Source: an uncultured beta proteobacterium
Lineage (GTDB): Bacteria > Pseudomonadota > Gammaproteobacteria > Burkholderiales > Burkholderiaceae
DNA length: 63,768 nt
Reading direction: 5' to 3'
Assembly: GCA_903889595.1 (NCBI GenBank)
Contig: CAISYI010000035.1
Span: forward strand, 1 to 63,768
The notes beneath the pieces were generated by a model. It was given only the letters and a program-made list of their open reading frames with translations. It searched no databases and was not told the origin of the DNA. The position numbers were made by a program, and so were the translations under genes. Each line of letters opens with the position of its first letter. Within the stretch, counting starts at the first letter, position 1. Below are positions 1-8,877 of the stretch, piece after piece.

Positions 1-875
1 AACTTGATGTTTTTGACTGTGTATTGTTCACCTTCAAAAATTTTAATGGTTAAGAAAACCCCTTTTTTATCAGGAGAAATGGATACTTGAGTTGATTCGA
101 TATTAAATTCAAGATAACCCTGATTTAAATAAAATGACCTTAGGGTTTCCAAATCAGCGGTCAACTTTTGCTTGGAATAAAGGTTGTTCTTGGTATACCA
201 AGAAACCCAGTTTCCTACTGACAACAGCATTTCTTCCCGCAACTTACTTTCTGGAAAAACTTTATTTCCAATAATATTAATTTGAGCAATCTTAGAAACT
301 AAACCTTCTTCAATATTCATGAAAACTGAAACTTGATTACGCTCCCCTGGGGTCACTGTTGTCACAATTTCAGAATCATAAAAACCCTTACTAACGTATT
401 GGCGCTTAATTTCCTGCTCAGCACGATCAACCATAGATTTATCGTAATAACGAGCCTCTGCAAGTCCAATGGCACGCAATGCTTTAAGGATAGCTTCCTT
501 ATCAAACTCTTTCATACCAGTAAAGTCAATCTTCGAGATTGTGGGTCGTTCTTCCACAATTACAACTAAAACACTCTTATCGTTTCTGATTTGAACATCT
601 TTAAAAAATCCAGTATTGAACAAGCTTCTAATCGCATCGGAGCCTTTTGAATCATTAAAGGTATCGCCAACTTTAACAGGTAAATAACTAAAAATAGTTC
701 CAGCCTCTATCCTTTGAAGTCCCTCAACGCGGATATCTTTAACCACAAAAGGATCTGCCGCAAAAGCAGATGACATAGATAATAAAGAACATACAAAGCA
801 TGCCCAAAGCGCAACAATATTTTTTAAGTTATTTTTAGTATTCAACGGAGAGCTCTTCAATTCATTAGGAATCAT
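1..875 (-). CDS. bamA: BamA, outer-membrane assembly factor (5' part; gene runs off the left edge)
   Basis: The first 291 codons of the essential barrel protein of the BAM complex, which folds and inserts outer-membrane proteins. Translation from the ATG at 873-875 gives a signal peptide ending AFA|AD near residue 40. Repeated POTRA-type segments follow, the first opening with FVVKDIRVEGLQRI. About three POTRA domains and the start of a fourth (GEQYTVKNI) are visible; the beta barrel lies outside the window. No convincing Shine-Dalgarno precedes the start. It sits 56 bp downstream of rseP, the usual order in beta- and gammaproteobacteria (rseP-bamA-skp-lpxD). Identification rests on the POTRA sequence and this context. 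Confidence 0.93.
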   Translation of the reverse strand, partial: MIPNELKSSPLNTKNNLKNIVALWACFVCSLLSMSSAFAADPFVVKDIRVEGLQRIEAGTIFSYLPVKVGDTFNDSKGSDAIRSLFNTGFFKDVQIRNDKSVLVVIVEERPTISKIDFTGMKEFDKEAILKALRAIGLAEARYYDKSMVDRAEQEIKRQYVSKGFYDSEIVTTVTPGERNQVSVFMNIEEGLVSKIAQINIIGNKVFPESKLREEMLLSVGNWVSWYTKNNLYSKQKLTADLETLRSFYLNQGYLEFNIESTQVSISPDKKGVFLTIKIFEGEQYTVKNIK

Positions 876-931
876 TTAGTTAATTTAATATTGTATAAGG
901 TTAATGGAACGGTATTTAAAACTTGAATCAA

Positions 932-2047
932 TTATCCATTAAAAACTTTTAAAAAATCATTATAAAAGGCGATGCAAGTCACCGTAATAATCCCTACAAG
1001 GCCAAGTTTAATGGCTAAAGCTCTAAACTGCTCAGAAACTGGACTGCCGGTCACAAATTCCCAAGCATCAAAAACTAATTGCCCACCATCTAGCATCGGT
1101 AAAGGGAGTAAATTCATAAGTCCAAGACTAATGCTAATGAGGGATAAAAAACCAAAATACGCAATAATTCCCGATTGAGCAGATTTACCAGCCATTCCAG
1201 CAATGCCAATTGGGCCAGTTATTTGTCGAACGGAGGCATCTCCAGAAATTAATGCCTTGATACTCATCAAAGAAACATATGAAATATCATAAACTCGCTC
1301 TGAGGATAGTAAAAGTGCCGTCGGAACATCAACTTCTAATTTAAATAGCAAATCCATATCAGTTTTCGACGGAATTAAACCTAATTGCCCAAATAAGTCG
1401 CCTTGAAAATTAATTTTCTGAATTTGTTCAGCTGTGAATTGAACACGATATAAACCCTTACCCTCGTGATCTAACTCTAATACGAAGCCCTTTTTTTCAA
1501 ATACAGTTTTTAAAAGCTTCCAACGTAATCTATTCCAACTTTTAATCGAATCTGTTTGAATAATTTGTTCTGTTGTTGAATCAAGTTCAGCAAAGCCTCT
1601 GACTTCATCTCCCTCAGTAATACCAAGCTCTGCAGCGATGGAGTTGACAGTAGGCTCACTCAAAATTGGCCTCAACTGGATCGGTGAACTTAAAAATAGT
1701 GCCGTTAATAATAACCAAGCAAGAATAAAATTTGCCATCGGGCCTGCTAACACTACGAGAGAACGTTTCCAAAGCACTTGATGATTAAAAGCACGAAGCT
1801 TTTGCTCCTCAGTAAAAATCTCTCCATTTCGATTGTCGAGCATTTTTACATAACCACCAAGGGGTATAGCTGACAATACAAACTCTGTGTCGTAAACATT
1901 CTTTGGTTTTTTGCGCCATAACACTGGACCAAACCCTATCGAAAACCTCTCAACAGTAATACCGCACCATTTTGCAGTGATAAAGTGTCCAAATTCGTGA
2001 AATCCCACCAAAATAAAAATGGCAATCAGAAAAGCCAATAGAGACAT
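932..2047 (-). CDS. rseP: RseP-like site-2 zinc metalloprotease, unusually short
   Basis: An intramembrane protease of the S2P family, which in relatives cleaves anti-sigma factor RseA and leftover signal peptides in the inner membrane. The zinc motif HEFGH is at residues 17-21 in the first membrane segment. The third ligand motif LPMLDGG is at about 316-322. The GGYVKM and AGPMANF motifs are also typical. At 371 residues it is about 80 shorter than E. coli RseP (450). Only one PDZ-like stretch (around IAAELGITEGDEV) seems to lie between the second and third membrane segments, where two are usual. It starts 2 nt after the dxr stop, so it is probably translationally coupled. Function is secure at family level; the effect of the missing domain is unknown. 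Confidence 0.93.
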   Translation of the reverse strand: MSLLAFLIAIFILVGFHEFGHFITAKWCGITVERFSIGFGPVLWRKKPKNVYDTEFVLSAIPLGGYVKMLDNRNGEIFTEEQKLRAFNHQVLWKRSLVVLAGPMANFILAWLLLTALFLSSPIQLRPILSEPTVNSIAAELGITEGDEVRGFAELDSTTEQIIQTDSIKSWNRLRWKLLKTVFEKKGFVLELDHEGKGLYRVQFTAEQIQKINFQGDLFGQLGLIPSKTDMDLLFKLEVDVPTALLLSSERVYDISYVSLMSIKALISGDASVRQITGPIGIAGMAGKSAQSGIIAYFGFLSLISISLGLMNLLPLPMLDGGQLVFDAWEFVTGSPVSEQFRALAIKLGLVGIITVTCIAFYNDFLKVFNG

Positions 2048-2049
2048 AG

Positions 2050-3231
2050 TTAAAAAGTTCTTTGTATATGTTTAGAAGTAAAGTCTCTGACTATTTTATC
2101 TGTCTCTAAAATTGTTTCAAGATTTTCAACATTACTAATCTCTAGTGTATTTAAGACATGATCAACGACTTCATTAATGTGGGTAAATTTAATTTGTAAG
2201 TTTAAAAAAGCAGCCACTGCAATTTCATTTGCAGCATTCATCATTGTGGGGGCTGTGCCTCCTTGACCAGCCACCAATCTTGCTAGCTTTAAAAGTGGGA
2301 ATCTTTGATCATCTAGTGCATGAAAGTTTAAGTTCGATATCATTTCAAAGTCTAATTCCCGAACTCCAGAGGATATTCTATTCGGCCAACCAAGTCCGTA
2401 AGCAATGGGTGTGCGCATATCTGGAGCACCCATTTGGGCAATGATTGAACCATCGATATAACGAACCATCGAATGGATAATACTTTGGGGATGAATAACT
2501 ACTTTAATTTTTTCTGGCGGAGTATCAAACAACCACATCGCCTCAATTAACTCCAGCCCTTTATTCATCATGGTTGCGGAATCAACAGAAATTTTTCGAC
2601 CCATCGCCCAGTTGGGATGTTTACAAGCTTCAGAAGGTGTAATATCTGGAAAACTACTCAAGTCTCTGTGTAAAAAAGGCCCGCCAGATGCAGTCAGTAA
2701 TAACTCTTTTACTGCAAGATGTTGTTGAGTTGAGTCTTGACCAATTTGTTTTTGAGGCAAACATTGAAAAATTGCATTGTGTTCACTATCAATTGGCAAT
2801 AATTCTGCGCCAGTTTTTCGAACTAAATTAATCATTAACTCGCCTGACATTACTAATGCTTCTTTGTTAGCCAGTAGTATTCTTTTGCCAAGTTGTGCGG
2901 CTTCTAGAGTGGGTAACAAACCTGCAGCCCCAACAATTGCAGCCATTACAGTATCTACTTGAGTTAATCGAACGGCTTCAATTAATCCATTTGGACCATG
3001 TAATACAGTCGTTTTAGTGGAACCGATTAAGTTCCTTAACTTGTTTGCTAAATCGAGGGTACTTACCACAGCAATCAAAGGTTTGAACTCAATGCATTGA
3101 ACTGCTAATTTTTCTATTTGAGTATTTGCTGATAATGATGCGACACAAAACTGATCAGGATGTTGACGCACCACATCCAAAGTATTTTCACCAATTGAAC
3201 CGGTTGATCCTAAGATACAAAGTTGTCTCAT
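2050..3231 (-). CDS. dxr: 1-deoxy-D-xylulose 5-phosphate reductoisomerase
   Basis: Converts DXP to 2-C-methyl-D-erythritol 4-phosphate with NADPH, the committed step of the MEP isoprenoid pathway. The NADPH-binding GSTGSIG motif is at residues 8-14. The substrate and metal region with LLPIDSEHNA and the serine/asparagine-rich loop follow, and 393 residues is normal. The ATG lies in an ATGA overlap with the cdsA stop, with AAGGGTG upstream as ribosome binding site. It belongs to the run cdsA-dxr-rseP-bamA, so isoprenoid and undecaprenyl supply and envelope assembly are transcribed together. Confidence 0.97.
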   Translation of the reverse strand: MRQLCILGSTGSIGENTLDVVRQHPDQFCVASLSANTQIEKLAVQCIEFKPLIAVVSTLDLANKLRNLIGSTKTTVLHGPNGLIEAVRLTQVDTVMAAIVGAAGLLPTLEAAQLGKRILLANKEALVMSGELMINLVRKTGAELLPIDSEHNAIFQCLPQKQIGQDSTQQHLAVKELLLTASGGPFLHRDLSSFPDITPSEACKHPNWAMGRKISVDSATMMNKGLELIEAMWLFDTPPEKIKVVIHPQSIIHSMVRYIDGSIIAQMGAPDMRTPIAYGLGWPNRISSGVRELDFEMISNLNFHALDDQRFPLLKLARLVAGQGGTAPTMMNAANEIAVAAFLNLQIKFTHINEVVDHVLNTLEISNVENLETILETDKIVRDFTSKHIQRTF

Positions 3232-4064
3232 AAAATCACCCTTAATAAAAGCGCAGCAATTGGTAAAACAGGCAAGATGGCATCTATCCGATCAAGCACC
3301 CCTCCATGTCCTGGTAACAAATTACTACTGTCTTTAACTTTAGCGATTCTTTTTAATAAAGATTCAAATAAATCACCCACCACACTCATAAATGCCAAGA
3401 ACACACCGATTAGAAGTGCACTGAACAGAGAAAAACTAGGATCACTCAGCATTGAAAAAATAAGAAATATAAATAAAGAAACGATTAGAACTCCGCCAAG
3501 CACTCCCTCCCAAGACTTTCCGGGACTAATATTTGATGCTAACTTATTCTTACCAAATTTTCTTCCAACAAAATAGGCCCCTATATCAGCACACCAAACA
3601 ATTCCTATTGTGCCTAAAAATAACCATCGGCCCTCGTCTCGGATAACCATGGCTGCACAAAATACACCAATAAAAATAATAAAACCTAGAATGGATAAAA
3701 AGGTAATCCATTCTGTTAATGGCACGCTTAAACTCTTTTTTAAGAAAAAAGGAACGATAAATATCCACACAAATGCCGAAAGGTAAATTGGATAATGGAA
3801 CAGATAATTCTTTGATAAGAGAAAATTAGATTCAAAAGAATCTTGATGTTGGCCGAGCAGAAATACTAAACAAACAAAAATAAGAAAGGCATATATTACT
3901 GGCGAAGATTTATTAGAAGGCCAAAGAAACCTCCCCCACTCCCAAGCTGCAATCGACAGTATAACGATGAATGAGAGATACAAATCCAGCGCTGGCAATA
4001 AGAGAAAGATCGGAGCAAACAGAATCAAAAGTACAAGTGCAGTTAAAACTCTTGCTTTAAGCAT
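3228..4064 (-). CDS. cdsA: Phosphatidate cytidylyltransferase (CDP-diacylglycerol synthase)
   Basis: Makes CDP-diacylglycerol from phosphatidic acid and CTP at the inner membrane, the branch point for all phospholipids. The 278-residue protein is a chain of hydrophobic segments. It ends with the CdsA signature: GKSWEGVLGG around residue 180, then a conserved aspartate region and GHGGVLDRID near 252-261. It overlaps uppS by 8 nt and dxr by 4 nt, which indicates tight operon coupling. Confidence 0.96.
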   Translation of the reverse strand: MLKARVLTALVLLILFAPIFLLLPALDLYLSFIVILSIAAWEWGRFLWPSNKSSPVIYAFLIFVCLVFLLGQHQDSFESNFLLSKNYLFHYPIYLSAFVWIFIVPFFLKKSLSVPLTEWITFLSILGFIIFIGVFCAAMVIRDEGRWLFLGTIGIVWCADIGAYFVGRKFGKNKLASNISPGKSWEGVLGGVLIVSLFIFLIFSMLSDPSFSLFSALLIGVFLAFMSVVGDLFESLLKRIAKVKDSSNLLPGHGGVLDRIDAILPVLPIAALLLRVIL

Positions 4065-4845
4065 TTTTTACAATTTGACTTTCCAATAGTTGATGACCTG
4101 TTTGTCCGAATCTTCTTTCACGGAAGCGATACCAAGTTAGTGCATCAGCAAAGGCTTTTTGATCAAAGTCTGGCCAAAATATCGGTGTGAAGTACATTTC
4201 GGTATAAGCTAATTGCCATATTAAGAAATTACTTATACGTTGCTCCCCACCGGTCCGAATAAATAAATCTGGCTCTGGGGCATAGGACATCGACATGTAA
4301 GGAGCTAACCATTCTTCCGTCATGTTCTCAGGAAGAATATCTGGGTTATTTTCATAAGCTAATCGCATTGCATTCAGAATATCCCAGCGACCACCATAAT
4401 TAGCTGCAATGGTCAAAACAAGACCCGTATTATTTTCAGTTAGTTGTTGAGCATTGGCAGCACTTTTACGAATCGGCTCAGGAAAAGCAGATAAATCTCC
4501 AACTATCACTAACTTCACATTATTTTTGTTAATAAGATTAATTTGCCGCTTTAGAACTTTAAAAAACAATCTAATTAGAAAACTAACTTCATGAGAAGGC
4601 CGACGCCAATTCTCAGTGCTAAACGCAAAAAGAGTTAAGTATTTAATGCCGTATTTAGAACACTCTTCGACAATAGTCCTAACAGTTTCTACCCCTTTTG
4701 AATGGCCTGCCACTCTGGGTAAAAAACGTTGGTTCGCCCAACGGCCGTTACCATCCATAATGATGGCAACATGCGATGGAATCGCCTTAGGTGGAGGAAC
4801 TGCGAGTGTAGAACTCTTAATCGTTGTCGTCATAAATTGAATCAT
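4057..4845 (-). CDS. uppS: Undecaprenyl diphosphate synthase (cis-prenyltransferase)
   Basis: Condenses isopentenyl units onto farnesyl diphosphate to make the C55 lipid carrier for peptidoglycan and O-antigen. The catalytic aspartate is D31 in the IIMDGNGRW motif. FAFSTENWRRP and DLFIRTGGEQRISNFL are the other hallmark motifs. The N-terminus is about 20 residues longer than in E. coli, and Met5 is an alternative start; neither ATG has a clear Shine-Dalgarno. It lies 11 nt after the frr stop and overlaps cdsA. Confidence 0.96.
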   Translation of the reverse strand: MIQFMTTTIKSSTLAVPPPKAIPSHVAIIMDGNGRWANQRFLPRVAGHSKGVETVRTIVEECSKYGIKYLTLFAFSTENWRRPSHEVSFLIRLFFKVLKRQINLINKNNVKLVIVGDLSAFPEPIRKSAANAQQLTENNTGLVLTIAANYGGRWDILNAMRLAYENNPDILPENMTEEWLAPYMSMSYAPEPDLFIRTGGEQRISNFLIWQLAYTEMYFTPIFWPDFDQKAFADALTWYRFRERRFGQTGHQLLESQIVKNA

Positions 4846-4856
4846 TAGAGAAAACT

Positions 4857-5417
4857 CTAAACGGTCATAATTTCTTTTTCTTTATCTTGCACTAATTTAT
4901 CAACTTCCGCTACAAATTTATCAGTTCTTTTTTGGACATCATCTTGGCTACGACGCTCTTCATCCTCTGAAATCAACTTGTCTTTCGTTAATTTCTTTAG
5001 GGATTCATTTGCCTCACGACGCAAATTACGAATTGCAATTTTGGCATCTTCTCCTTCGGACTTGACAAGTTTAGCTAAATCTTTTCTTCTCTCTTCTGTG
5101 AGAGCTGGCATTAGTACACGAATCACATTACCCTGAGCTGCTGGATTAAGTCCTAAGTCAGAATCTCTGATTGCTTTTTCTACTACTTGTAACATGGGTT
5201 TTTCCCAAGGAGTTACAGTAATCGTTCGCGCGTCAGCAAGACCTAATGCCGCTACTTGAGAAATAGGAGTTAGATTACCGTAATAATCGATTTGAATATG
5301 CTCGAGTATTCCCGTATGAGCTCTACCAGTTCGAATCTTAGCCAAAGACCCCTTAAAGGAGTCAATCGACTTGATCATTTTTTGGTCTGCATTTGAGATA
5401 ACTTCACTTGATGACAT
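4857..5417 (-). CDS. frr: Ribosome recycling factor
   Basis: Splits post-termination 70S ribosomes together with EF-G. The 186-residue length and the whole sequence ([22 protein letters not shown], the [20 protein letters not shown] helix) match the RRF family end to end. A strong AAGGAG lies 7 nt before the ATG. It follows pyrH after 14 bp and precedes uppS, as in most proteobacteria. Confidence 0.97.
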   Translation of the reverse strand: MSSSEVISNADQKMIKSIDSFKGSLAKIRTGRAHTGILEHIQIDYYGNLTPISQVAALGLADARTITVTPWEKPMLQVVEKAIRDSDLGLNPAAQGNVIRVLMPALTEERRKDLAKLVKSEGEDAKIAIRNLRREANESLKKLTKDKLISEDEERRSQDDVQKRTDKFVAEVDKLVQDKEKEIMTV

Positions 5418-5431
5418 TTATTACTCCTTCG

Positions 5432-6142
5432 TTAGACATGTACTAGGGTCCCCTCAGGTTCCCCATTGACCACTCGCATTAATGCGCCTGGTTTCAAAAT
5501 TGAAAATACTTTGATTGGTAATTCACGGTCACGACACAAGGCAAAAGCAGTAGCATCCATCACCTGTAAGTTTTTAACAATAGCCTCATCAAAAGAAATC
5601 GTATCGTAGCGGGTTGCATCAGGATCTTTTTTAGGATCACTTGAGTAGATTCCATCGACTTTTGTTGCTTTGAGCACAATATCAACATTCATTTCAGCTC
5701 CACGAAGCGCCGCAGCAGTATCGGTCGTAAAAAATGGATTGCCTGTACCTGCTGCAAAAATGACTACTTTACCTTCATTCATGTAGCGAATCGCTTTGGG
5801 ACGAATATAAGGCTCAAGCACTTGGTCCATTCTAAGTGCTGATTGCACTCTAGCTTCAACACCTTTTTGACGAAGTGAGTCTTGCAGAGCTAAGGCATTC
5901 ATCATTGTTGCTAACATACCCATGTAATCTGCAGTTGCCCGATCCATTCCAGCGGCTCCACCAGCAACTCCACGGAATATATTTCCGCCGCCAATCACAA
6001 TCGCCAACTTAACGCCCGATTCAACTACCTCAGCAATTTCTAAAACCATCGCTTCGATCGTTGAGGGATTAATACCGTAAGAATCATCTCCCATGAGGGC
6101 TTCACCAGATAATTTTAATAAAACACTTTGATAAACTGGCAT
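5432..6142 (-). CDS. pyrH: UMP kinase
   Basis: Phosphorylates UMP to UDP; bacterial UMP kinases are hexamers of the amino-acid kinase fold. Visible are LKLSGEAL near the N-terminus, the glycine-rich [10 protein letters not shown] loop, and the [15 protein letters not shown] segment; the length (236) is standard. GGGAG sits just before the ATG. A terminator-like hairpin (6191-6220) separates it from tsf, so it may be made both by read-through and from its own promoter; TATAAT lies at 6178-6183 on this strand but lacks a good -35 element. Confidence 0.97.
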   Translation of the reverse strand: MPVYQSVLLKLSGEALMGDDSYGINPSTIEAMVLEIAEVVESGVKLAIVIGGGNIFRGVAGGAAGMDRATADYMGMLATMMNALALQDSLRQKGVEARVQSALRMDQVLEPYIRPKAIRYMNEGKVVIFAAGTGNPFFTTDTAAALRGAEMNVDIVLKATKVDGIYSSDPKKDPDATRYDTISFDEAIVKNLQVMDATAFALCRDRELPIKVFSILKPGALMRVVNGEPEGTLVHV

Positions 6143-6190
6143 AAACTCCCTTTTCTTTAGAGGTACAGATAATTACTATTATAAATCGCT

Positions 6191-6220
6191 AAAAAATAGG
6201 CGCTATAAAAAGCGCCTATT
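6191..6220 (-). terminator. Intrinsic terminator downstream of tsf
   Basis: Reading leftward, a perfect 10-bp stem (AATAGGCGCT paired with AGCGCCTATT, arms at 6211-6220 and 6195-6204) with a 6-nt loop is followed by an uninterrupted T run (TTTTTT including the stem end). It lies in the 101-bp gap between tsf and pyrH and is the best intrinsic terminator in the window. It would end or attenuate the rpsB-tsf transcript. Confidence 0.85.
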
Positions 6221-6243
6221 CAGATAATGCTATAAGCGTCTAT

Positions 6244-7131
6244 TTAAGATGCGTTTTTTGCTGCTGCGACTTGCGCTGCAACTTCTGCAGCAAAGTCGTC
6301 CTGACGCTTCTCAATACCTTCACCAACAATATACATCGTAAAAGATTGCACTGTTGTGTCATTTGCCTTTAACATTTGCTCAACAGTTTGTTTGTCATTC
6401 TTTACAAAAGTTTGATTCAAAAGTGATACTTCTTTTAAGAACTTCTGTACTGAACCTTCAACCATCTTCGCTACGATCTCAGCAGGTTTACCTGATTCGG
6501 CCGCTTTTTGCTCAGCAACACTTCTTTCAGCAGCAATCTTGTCAGCTGGAACATCAGCTGTTGATAATGCAACTGGTTTCATTGCTGCAATGTGCATTGC
6601 TACGTCTTTAGCGGCGACTTCATTACCTTTGAACTCCACTAGAACACCGATACGGGTACCGTGGATATATGAGACTAATTGGTTTTCACCAGTAATTCTC
6701 TTAAAACGACGAATTGAAATGTTCTCGCCAATACGGCCAATTAATTCAGCACGAATTTCTTCAATCGTTTTACCATCGATTGTTAAAGCAGATAAGGTAG
6801 CAATATCATCATTCGCAATATTGTTCTTAACTACTAATTCAGCGCAATCTTTTGTAAATTTCAAGAAGTCATCGTTTTTAGAAACGAAGTCTGTTTCGCA
6901 ATTAATTTCGATTAAAACACCGGAGTTACCATTAATAAATGAAGTAATTACACCTTCAGCCGTAACTCTAGAAGCTGCCTTGCTAGCTTTACTGCCTAAC
7001 TTAACTCTTAAAATTTCTTCCGCTCTAACTAAATCACCATCTGCTTCAGTTAAAGCTTTTTTACACTCCATCATTGGTGCGTCAGTTTTTGCTCTTAACT
7101 CACCTACCATCGCTGCTGTAATTGCCGCCAT
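6244..7131 (-). CDS. tsf: Elongation factor Ts
   Basis: Guanine-nucleotide exchange factor for EF-Tu. The N-terminal UBA-like helices carry the family motif [12 protein letters not shown] (residues 16-27). The core exchange domain follows with [14 protein letters not shown] and the two-subdomain structure, and 295 residues is normal. Its ATG overlaps the rpsB stop by one base (TAATG), with AAGGA just upstream inside rpsB, so the two are translationally coupled. Confidence 0.97.
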   Translation of the reverse strand: MAAITAAMVGELRAKTDAPMMECKKALTEADGDLVRAEEILRVKLGSKASKAASRVTAEGVITSFINGNSGVLIEINCETDFVSKNDDFLKFTKDCAELVVKNNIANDDIATLSALTIDGKTIEEIRAELIGRIGENISIRRFKRITGENQLVSYIHGTRIGVLVEFKGNEVAAKDVAMHIAAMKPVALSTADVPADKIAAERSVAEQKAAESGKPAEIVAKMVEGSVQKFLKEVSLLNQTFVKNDKQTVEQMLKANDTTVQSFTMYIVGEGIEKRQDDFAAEVAAQVAAAKNAS

Positions 7132-7874
7132 TATTCCTTCCCTTCTTCAATAGCCACTTCATTTTCTTTAATAGAATTAAGCACTTGTGTTACAGCGCTT
7201 GCCTTCCCTTCAAGAATTACATCAGCCATTTCACGAACATATAAAGCAACAGCTTTACTTGAGTCATCGTTTCCAGGAATAATATAATCAACTCCTTCAG
7301 GGGAATGATTAGTATCCACTACTGCTATGACAGGAATACCAAGCTTTTTAGCTTCAGTTAAAGCAATTTTGTGATAACCGATGTCAACAACAAAAATAGC
7401 GTCTGGAATACCTGCCATATCTTGGATACCGCCCAAAGATTTGGCTAATTTCTCAACATCACGCTCATTCATTAAAGCTTCTTTTTTAGATAAACGTTCC
7501 CAATCGCCGGCTTCACGTGCTGCGGTCATTTCTTTTAAACGCTTAATCGAACCTTTAACAGTTTTAAAGTTAGTTAACGTACCGCCTAACCAGCGTGCAT
7601 CAACATAAGGCATGCCAGCGCGTGCAGCTTCTTCAGCAATAATTTCTTTTGATTGACGCTTTGTTCCAACAAAAAGGATTGTTCCGCGATTTGCTGAGAT
7701 AGATTTAGCAAATTTAAGAGCATCTTGGAATAAAGGAAGCGTCTTTTCTAAATTGATAATATGGATTTTGTTGCGATGACCATAAATATATGGGGCCATT
7801 TTTGGGGACCAGAAACGGGTTTGATGGCCAAAGTGGCAACCAGCCTCGATCATTTCGCGCATGGATACTGACAT
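7131..7874 (-). CDS. rpsB: 30S ribosomal protein S2
   Basis: Ribosomal protein of the small-subunit platform; recognised end to end ([17 protein letters not shown], the TRKG-like [16 protein letters not shown], and [18 protein letters not shown]). The length is 247. A strong AGGAG lies 7 nt before the ATG. The promoter must lie in the 167-bp gap shared with the divergent map gene. In many bacteria S2 represses its own rpsB-tsf mRNA through a leader structure, but I could not identify such a structure here. Confidence 0.98.
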   Translation of the reverse strand: MSVSMREMIEAGCHFGHQTRFWSPKMAPYIYGHRNKIHIINLEKTLPLFQDALKFAKSISANRGTILFVGTKRQSKEIIAEEAARAGMPYVDARWLGGTLTNFKTVKGSIKRLKEMTAAREAGDWERLSKKEALMNERDVEKLAKSLGGIQDMAGIPDAIFVVDIGYHKIALTEAKKLGIPVIAVVDTNHSPEGVDYIIPGNDDSSKAVALYVREMADVILEGKASAVTQVLNSIKENEVAIEEGKE

Positions 7875-8008
7875 TTTTTTCTCCTAAGGGTTTAAACTAA
7901 AGCCAAATCCTGATTACGCTAAATAACGTCACCCCGGATGGTTTGGCTTGCGATTCTTTGAATATGAAATAATTAATAATTAATTAGACCGTTGTTCAAA
8001 GTTTCAAT

Positions 8009-8014
8009 ATTATA
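8009..8014 (-). promoter_or_regulatory. Candidate -10 element for rpsB-tsf
   Basis: A perfect TATAAT on the minus strand, about 135 bp upstream of the rpsB start. The matching -35 position 17 bp away reads TGGTAA, a weak match (3 of 6). The distance would leave a long untranslated leader, which is common for rpsB. This is a pattern match only. Confidence 0.35.
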
Positions 8015-8041
8015 AGACATTTTTGAGATAATTACCACATA

Positions 8042-8863
8042 ATGAAACCATTGTTTACCAACACAAAAGATCTCGACGGCATGCGAGAAGCAGGTCGATT
8101 AGCTAGTGAAGTGCTTGATTTCATTACTCCTCATCTGCAAATTGGCATTAGTACTGAGTCAATAGACCGCCTTTGCCATGAATACATGAGAGATGTGCAA
8201 AAAACAATTCCAGCGCCGCTCAACTATCAACCGCCTGGTTACCCTCCTTTTCCTAAGTCAATTTGTACTTCAGTTAATGATGTCATTTGTCACGGCATAC
8301 CTAGTGATCGCATCCTGAAATCTGGAGATATCGTCAATTTAGACATCACTGTAATTACCGAAGCAGGCTTTTATGGTGATACAAGCCGGATGTTTTTAAT
8401 TGGTGAACCCTCCATACTTTCTAAACGTCTTTGCCAAATTACCTACGAATGTATGTGGTTAGGTATCGCTGTGGTTAAGCCAGGAGCTCGTTTAGGCGAT
8501 ATTGGCTATGCCATTCAAAACCACGCTGAAAAATCAGGATATTCCATTGTTAGAGAGTATTGTGGACATGGTATTGGTAAAGTATTCCACCAGGACCCTC
8601 AAATTCTTCACTATGGCCGCCCAGGTCAAGGAGAAGAATTACTAGAGGGGATGACATTCACGATTGAACCAATGATTAATGCAGGACGCAGAGATATTCG
8701 TACTATGCCTGATATGTGGACAGTCAAGACTAAGGATCGAAGTTTGTCAGCGCAGTGGGAGCACACCGTCTTAGTCACAGCAACTGGCGTTGAAGTCTTA
8801 ACCAAATCAGATGGTTCTCCAAAGCCGCCAGAGATTGTTAAGAACAACATCAACATAGCTTAA
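8042..8863 (+). CDS. map: Methionine aminopeptidase, type I
   Basis: Removes the N-terminal methionine from nascent proteins. The five metal ligands are in place: the aspartates of NLDITV and YGDTSRMF, the histidine of GHGIGKVFH, and the glutamates of FTIEPMI and QWEHTV. The length (273) fits the family with a short C-terminal tail. It is divergent from rpsB, as in most proteobacteria, and lies 14 bp before glnD, so the two probably share a transcript. No clear Shine-Dalgarno precedes the ATG. Confidence 0.97.
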   Translation: MKPLFTNTKDLDGMREAGRLASEVLDFITPHLQIGISTESIDRLCHEYMRDVQKTIPAPLNYQPPGYPPFPKSICTSVNDVICHGIPSDRILKSGDIVNLDITVITEAGFYGDTSRMFLIGEPSILSKRLCQITYECMWLGIAVVKPGARLGDIGYAIQNHAEKSGYSIVREYCGHGIGKVFHQDPQILHYGRPGQGEELLEGMTFTIEPMINAGRRDIRTMPDMWTVKTKDRSLSAQWEHTVLVTATGVEVLTKSDGSPKPPEIVKNNINIA

Positions 8864-8877
8864 AAAGACTTTTACTG

